Assembly: GCF_019793465.1 (NCBI RefSeq)
Contig: NZ_JAILYJ010000006.1
Coordinates: forward strand, 248,001 to 312,000
Length of the DNA stretch: 64,000 bases
Source of the DNA: Rhizobium croatiense
GTDB taxonomy: Bacteria > Pseudomonadota > Alphaproteobacteria > Rhizobiales > Rhizobiaceae
Reading direction: 5' to 3'
A program made the translations under genes and the position numbers. Below, piece by piece: positions 61,035-64,000 of this stretch. Under the pieces are notes generated by a model. It did no database searches, had not been told where the DNA came from, and was given only the letters and a program-made list of their open reading frames with translations. Every line of letters begins with the position of its first letter. The stretch's first letter is position 1.

Positions 61035-61038
61035 CGTC

Positions 61039-62304
61039 ATGTTCGAACCGATCCTCCTCAAGAATGTCGATGTTCGGGATGGCCATCTGCTCTCCACCTT
61101 CGAGGCTGGCGGAGGCTACCAGGCTCTGGCCAAGGTGCTGCGCGAAAACACGCCTGACGAGGTTATCGACCTCGTCAAACGGTCCAACCTGCGCGGTCGC
61201 GGCGGTGCCGGATTCCCGACGGGCATGAAATGGGGTTTCGTGCCGAAGCAGACCGGCAAGCCGACATATCTGTGCTGCAACGCCGATGAGGGCGAGCCGG
61301 GCACGTTCAAGGACCGGATCATCATGGAGCGCGACCCGCATCAACTGATCGAGGGGTTGGCGGTAAGTGCATACGCGATTGGGGCCGAAACCGCCTATGT
61401 CTACATTCGCGGAGAATATGTGACGGCGATCCGTCGTCTGGAGCAGGCGATCGCCGAGGCCCACGCAAAGGGTTATCTCGGAAAGCGGATTCTGGGCTCG
61501 GATTTCAATTTCGCCGTACACATCCACTGCGGCGCCGGCGCCTATATCTGCGGCGAAGAGACTGCGATGCTCGAGTCGCTCGAGGGCAAACGGGCGCAGC
61601 CGCGATTGAAGCCGCCATTTCCGGCCGTGGCTGGGCTCTACGCCAGCCCGACAGTGATCAACAATGTCGAGACGCTCGCTTGCGTGCCGCATATCGTTAT
61701 GCGGGGGTCGGACTGGTTTCGGGGCATCGGCCCGGACAAGAGCCCCGGCCCGAAGCTCTACTGCCTCAGCGGGCAGGTGCGCAAACCTGGCCTCTATGAG
61801 TTGCCGATGGGCATACCGCTGCGCGAACTGGTCGAGAACCACGCCGGCGGCGTGCTGCCGGGACGCAGAATCAAGGCGGTGATCCCGGGCGGGGTCTCAG
61901 CGCCGGTCATACCGGAGCACGGACTGGAGGTCGGGATGGATTTCGACTCGCTGGCTGCCGCCGGCTCGATGCTCGGTTCGGCTGGCGTTATCGTGATCGA
62001 CGACTCGACCTGCATGGTCAAGGTCGCGACCCGGATCATCGAATTCTTCCATCATGAGTCCTGCGGCAAGTGCACGCCATGCCGGGAAGGATTGAACTGG
62101 GTCGTGAAGGTTCTGCGCCGGGTCGAGGCCGGCGAAGGTGCTGCCGGCGATCTGGAGCAGCTGGAGATGCTCTGCAAGGGCATTTTCGGCAATACGTTTT
62201 GTGCTTTGGGTGACGGGGCGGCGATGGGGTTGCGGGCGGCACTCGCGCACTTTCGCGCTGAGTTCGTTGCCCATATCGAGGAGCACAGGTGCCCCTTTCA
62301 CTGA
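61039..62304 (+). CDS. nuoF: NADH-quinone oxidoreductase subunit F
   Basis: The 421-residue subunit oxidises NADH. The NADH/FMN-binding motifs are LRGRGGAGFPTGMKW and NADEGEPGTFKDR. The [4Fe-4S] cluster N3 ligands are in ESCGKCTPCREG, with the fourth Cys in GNTFCALGDGAA. Length is normal. ATG 61039 gives MFEPILLKNVDV; the frame is open to 60997 within nuoE. Thirty-two bases separate it from nuoG. Confidence 0.96.
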   Translation: MFEPILLKNVDVRDGHLLSTFEAGGGYQALAKVLRENTPDEVIDLVKRSNLRGRGGAGFPTGMKWGFVPKQTGKPTYLCCNADEGEPGTFKDRIIMERDPHQLIEGLAVSAYAIGAETAYVYIRGEYVTAIRRLEQAIAEAHAKGYLGKRILGSDFNFAVHIHCGAGAYICGEETAMLESLEGKRAQPRLKPPFPAVAGLYASPTVINNVETLACVPHIVMRGSDWFRGIGPDKSPGPKLYCLSGQVRKPGLYELPMGIPLRELVENHAGGVLPGRRIKAVIPGGVSAPVIPEHGLEVGMDFDSLAAAGSMLGSAGVIVIDDSTCMVKVATRIIEFFHHESCGKCTPCREGLNWVVKVLRRVEAGEGAAGDLEQLEMLCKGIFGNTFCALGDGAAMGLRAALAHFRAEFVAHIEEHRCPFH

Positions 62305-62336
62305 AGGCCTGCACCGCGACAGGACTGCGAGGAAGT

Positions 62337-64000
62337 ATGGTTAGCATTACGATCGATGGACAAACGCTGGAAGTTGAGGCTGGCTCGACAGTGCTGCAGG
62401 CCGCCCGGCGTTTGGGCATCGATATCCCAACCTTCTGCTATCTGAAGCGTCTGCCGCCGCTGGCCTCCTGCCGCATGTGCCTGGTGGAGATCGAGGGGCA
62501 GCGGCGGCTGCAGCCGTCCTGCGCCACCGCCGTCACCGAGGCTATGGTGGTGCGGGCGAACACAGCTCTGATCGAGGAAACGCGCGCTTCCATGCTCGAT
62601 ATGCTGCTCGCCAACCACCCCCTCGACTGTCCGATCTGCGACAAGGGCGGCGAATGCGAGCTTCAGAACATGGTGATGGCCTACGGGCCTCGCAGAAGCG
62701 AGTTTCACGATCCCAAACGTGTATTCCATTCCGAGGACATCCGTCTTAGCCCGGTCATCATCATGAACGTCAACCGCTGCATCCAGTGCCAGCGCTGTGT
62801 CCGGATGTGTGAGGAGGTCGTCGGCGCGGTCGCCCTGGGTACCGTCGAAAAAGGCATGGATACCGCCGTCACCGGCTTCGAGGGCAGTCTCGCAAGCTGC
62901 GACCAGTGCGGCAATTGCGTCGAGGTCTGCCCGGTCGGCGCTCTGATGAGCTTTCCCTATCGCTACAAGGCGCGGCCCTGGGATCTGGTCGAGACCGATA
63001 CGGTCTGCCCGCATTGTGGCACCGGTTGTCAGTTGACGGTGGGCACGCGCAAGGGCGAGTTCATGCGGGTACGCTCGAAGTGGGACGAGGGGCTTAACCG
63101 CGAAGTGCTCTGCGTACGAGGACGCTTCGGCCTCGATTTCGTCGAGAGCCGGGACCGGATCAAGAGGCCGATGATCCGTCGTGATGGCACCCTGGTTCCC
63201 GTTTCCTGGGACGAAGCGGGGGACTATCTGCGCCAGCGGCTGTCGGCCGTCGAGGGCAAGGCTGCCGGCGGGCTCGCCTCGCCTCGCCTGCCCAACGAGA
63301 TACTCTATCAGTTTCAGAAGCTGATGCGGACGGCATTCCGGACCAACAGCATTGATTGCTCGTCACGCTGGTCCACGCCCTTCGATACGCTCGCCCCGCT
63401 AATGGCAGCCTTCAACAGCCGCGCACCGCTGGACGAAGTGATCGGCAACGACTGCGTGCTCGTCGTCGGCGGCAACGTCACCGAGGAGAACCCGGTCACC
63501 GAATACCTGCTGCGGGATGGCGTGCGGCGGCGGCAGACCGGATTGCTCATGCTCTCGGCGCGGCCATCCCGTCTGGATGCCGATGCCGGGGTGGTGGTTC
63601 GCGTCCGGCCGGGCGGAGAAGCGGCGAGCCTTGCGGCGGTGGTGGCCCGTCTCGTAGCGGCAGTTGGTGAGGCCTTGCCGGGCAACGTTCTTGCGGGCAT
63701 CGGCGCGACAATCGGCAAGCCAGCGGCGGAAACCGGCATTGACGGGCCGGATCGTCTGGCCGCGGTGCTCAAGGAAGGCCGCAGCGTCACCGTGCTTGTC
63801 AGCGTCGACCTCCTGAGATCACCCGAAGCGAGCGCGACGCTGCAGCAGATCAATAACCTGCTGCAGGCTCTGCGCCTGCTCGGCAAGGGCCTGGCGATGC
63901 AGTTCCTCTTCGACCGTGCCAATCAGATGGGCGCCTGGGACATGGGAGTTCTGCCGGCGGCTCTACCGGGGCTGCAGGCGGTAACCGACGATGTAGCGCG
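62337..64000 (+). CDS. nuoG: NADH-quinone oxidoreductase subunit G, 5' part (runs off the window)
   Basis: The frame from ATG 62337 (after GAGGAAGT) stays open to the last base, giving about 554 residues. Iron-sulfur sites in order: a plant-type [2Fe-2S] domain (SCRMCLVEIEG), the His-Cys3 site (HPLDCPICDKGGECELQN), and two ferredoxin-type sets (NRCIQCQRCVRMC and CDQCGNCVEVCPVGAL). Then comes a further site, CPHCGTGC, with a fourth Cys in LCVRGRFG, matching the ligands of the extra N7 cluster known in E. coli and Thermus. A molybdopterin-oxidoreductase-like domain follows. nuoH and nuoI have not appeared and are expected downstream. Confidence 0.95.
   Translation, partial: MVSITIDGQTLEVEAGSTVLQAARRLGIDIPTFCYLKRLPPLASCRMCLVEIEGQRRLQPSCATAVTEAMVVRANTALIEETRASMLDMLLANHPLDCPICDKGGECELQNMVMAYGPRRSEFHDPKRVFHSEDIRLSPVIIMNVNRCIQCQRCVRMCEEVVGAVALGTVEKGMDTAVTGFEGSLASCDQCGNCVEVCPVGALMSFPYRYKARPWDLVETDTVCPHCGTGCQLTVGTRKGEFMRVRSKWDEGLNREVLCVRGRFGLDFVESRDRIKRPMIRRDGTLVPVSWDEAGDYLRQRLSAVEGKAAGGLASPRLPNEILYQFQKLMRTAFRTNSIDCSSRWSTPFDTLAPLMAAFNSRAPLDEVIGNDCVLVVGGNVTEENPVTEYLLRDGVRRRQTGLLMLSARPSRLDADAGVVVRVRPGGEAASLAAVVARLVAAVGEALPGNVLAGIGATIGKPAAETGIDGPDRLAAVLKEGRSVTVLVSVDLLRSPEASATLQQINNLLQALRLLGKGLAMQFLFDRANQMGAWDMGVLPAALPGLQAVTDDVA

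Overview
The window reads as alphaproteobacterial chromosome of the Rhizobium group (R. etli / R. leguminosarum type). Codon use is GC-rich with long antisense shadow ORFs. It carries an RpoH with the alphaproteobacterial RpoH box, an ugpBAEC importer, a D-xylonate dehydratase closely resembling the Caulobacter enzyme, several paralogous ABC and RND systems, and short rhizobial-type intergenic repeats. This assignment rests on recalled family resemblance and not on a search. I see no rRNA, tRNA, CRISPR array, prophage or insertion sequence.

Layout. 1-10.4 kb is housekeeping: the tail of a coiled-coil gene, a SpoU RNA methyltransferase with a small membrane protein, an RluA pseudouridine synthase, rpoH with a clear terminator, a repeat-rich gap, an 834-residue acidic membrane protein, purA, a DMT exporter and a GNAT acetyltransferase. 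10.6-14.3 kb has a PAS-GGDEF-EAL protein and a xylonate dehydratase. 14.6-32.3 kb is an efflux-rich stretch. It holds a MexEF-like RND pair with a degenerate alpha/beta hydrolase and a divergent LysR gene, a marR-emrA-emrB operon, a CPA1 Na+/H+ antiporter and a second RND pair. Between them lie the scar of a deleted SDR/LysR divergent pair, a small conserved acidic protein and a 3-methyladenine DNA glycosylase.

32.3-38 kb is mixed metabolism: a PPP-family phosphatase, an SfnB-like flavin enzyme facing an Rrf2 regulator, an SDR divergent from a hydroxypyruvate-isomerase-like TIM barrel, an AhpD-like protein lacking its cysteines, and a cupin. 38-42.5 kb is ugpBAEC with a Pho-box-like direct repeat upstream of ugpB. 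42.8-50.3 kb is a ROK-regulated catabolic operon: solute-binding protein, two permeases, SIS-domain enzyme, PfkB kinase and ATPase. The gene set suggests import of a sugar derivative, possibly an Amadori compound or amino sugar, followed by phosphorylation and cleavage.

50.6-64 kb is a second-type complex I operon in permuted order: J, K, an antiporter-like gene, an 84-aa membrane protein, a second antiporter-like gene, then M, N, A, B, C, D, E, F and G, which runs off the window. It encodes four antiporter-type subunits instead of three. NuoG keeps the cysteines expected for the N7 cluster. Both points set it apart from the mitochondrial-type complex I usual in alphaproteobacteria.

The most interesting non-coding signal is a dispersed two-hairpin element present three times (626-726, 35014-35111, 36840-36937). 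Its stems differ between copies by compensating base changes, while an 11-base loop is identical in all three.
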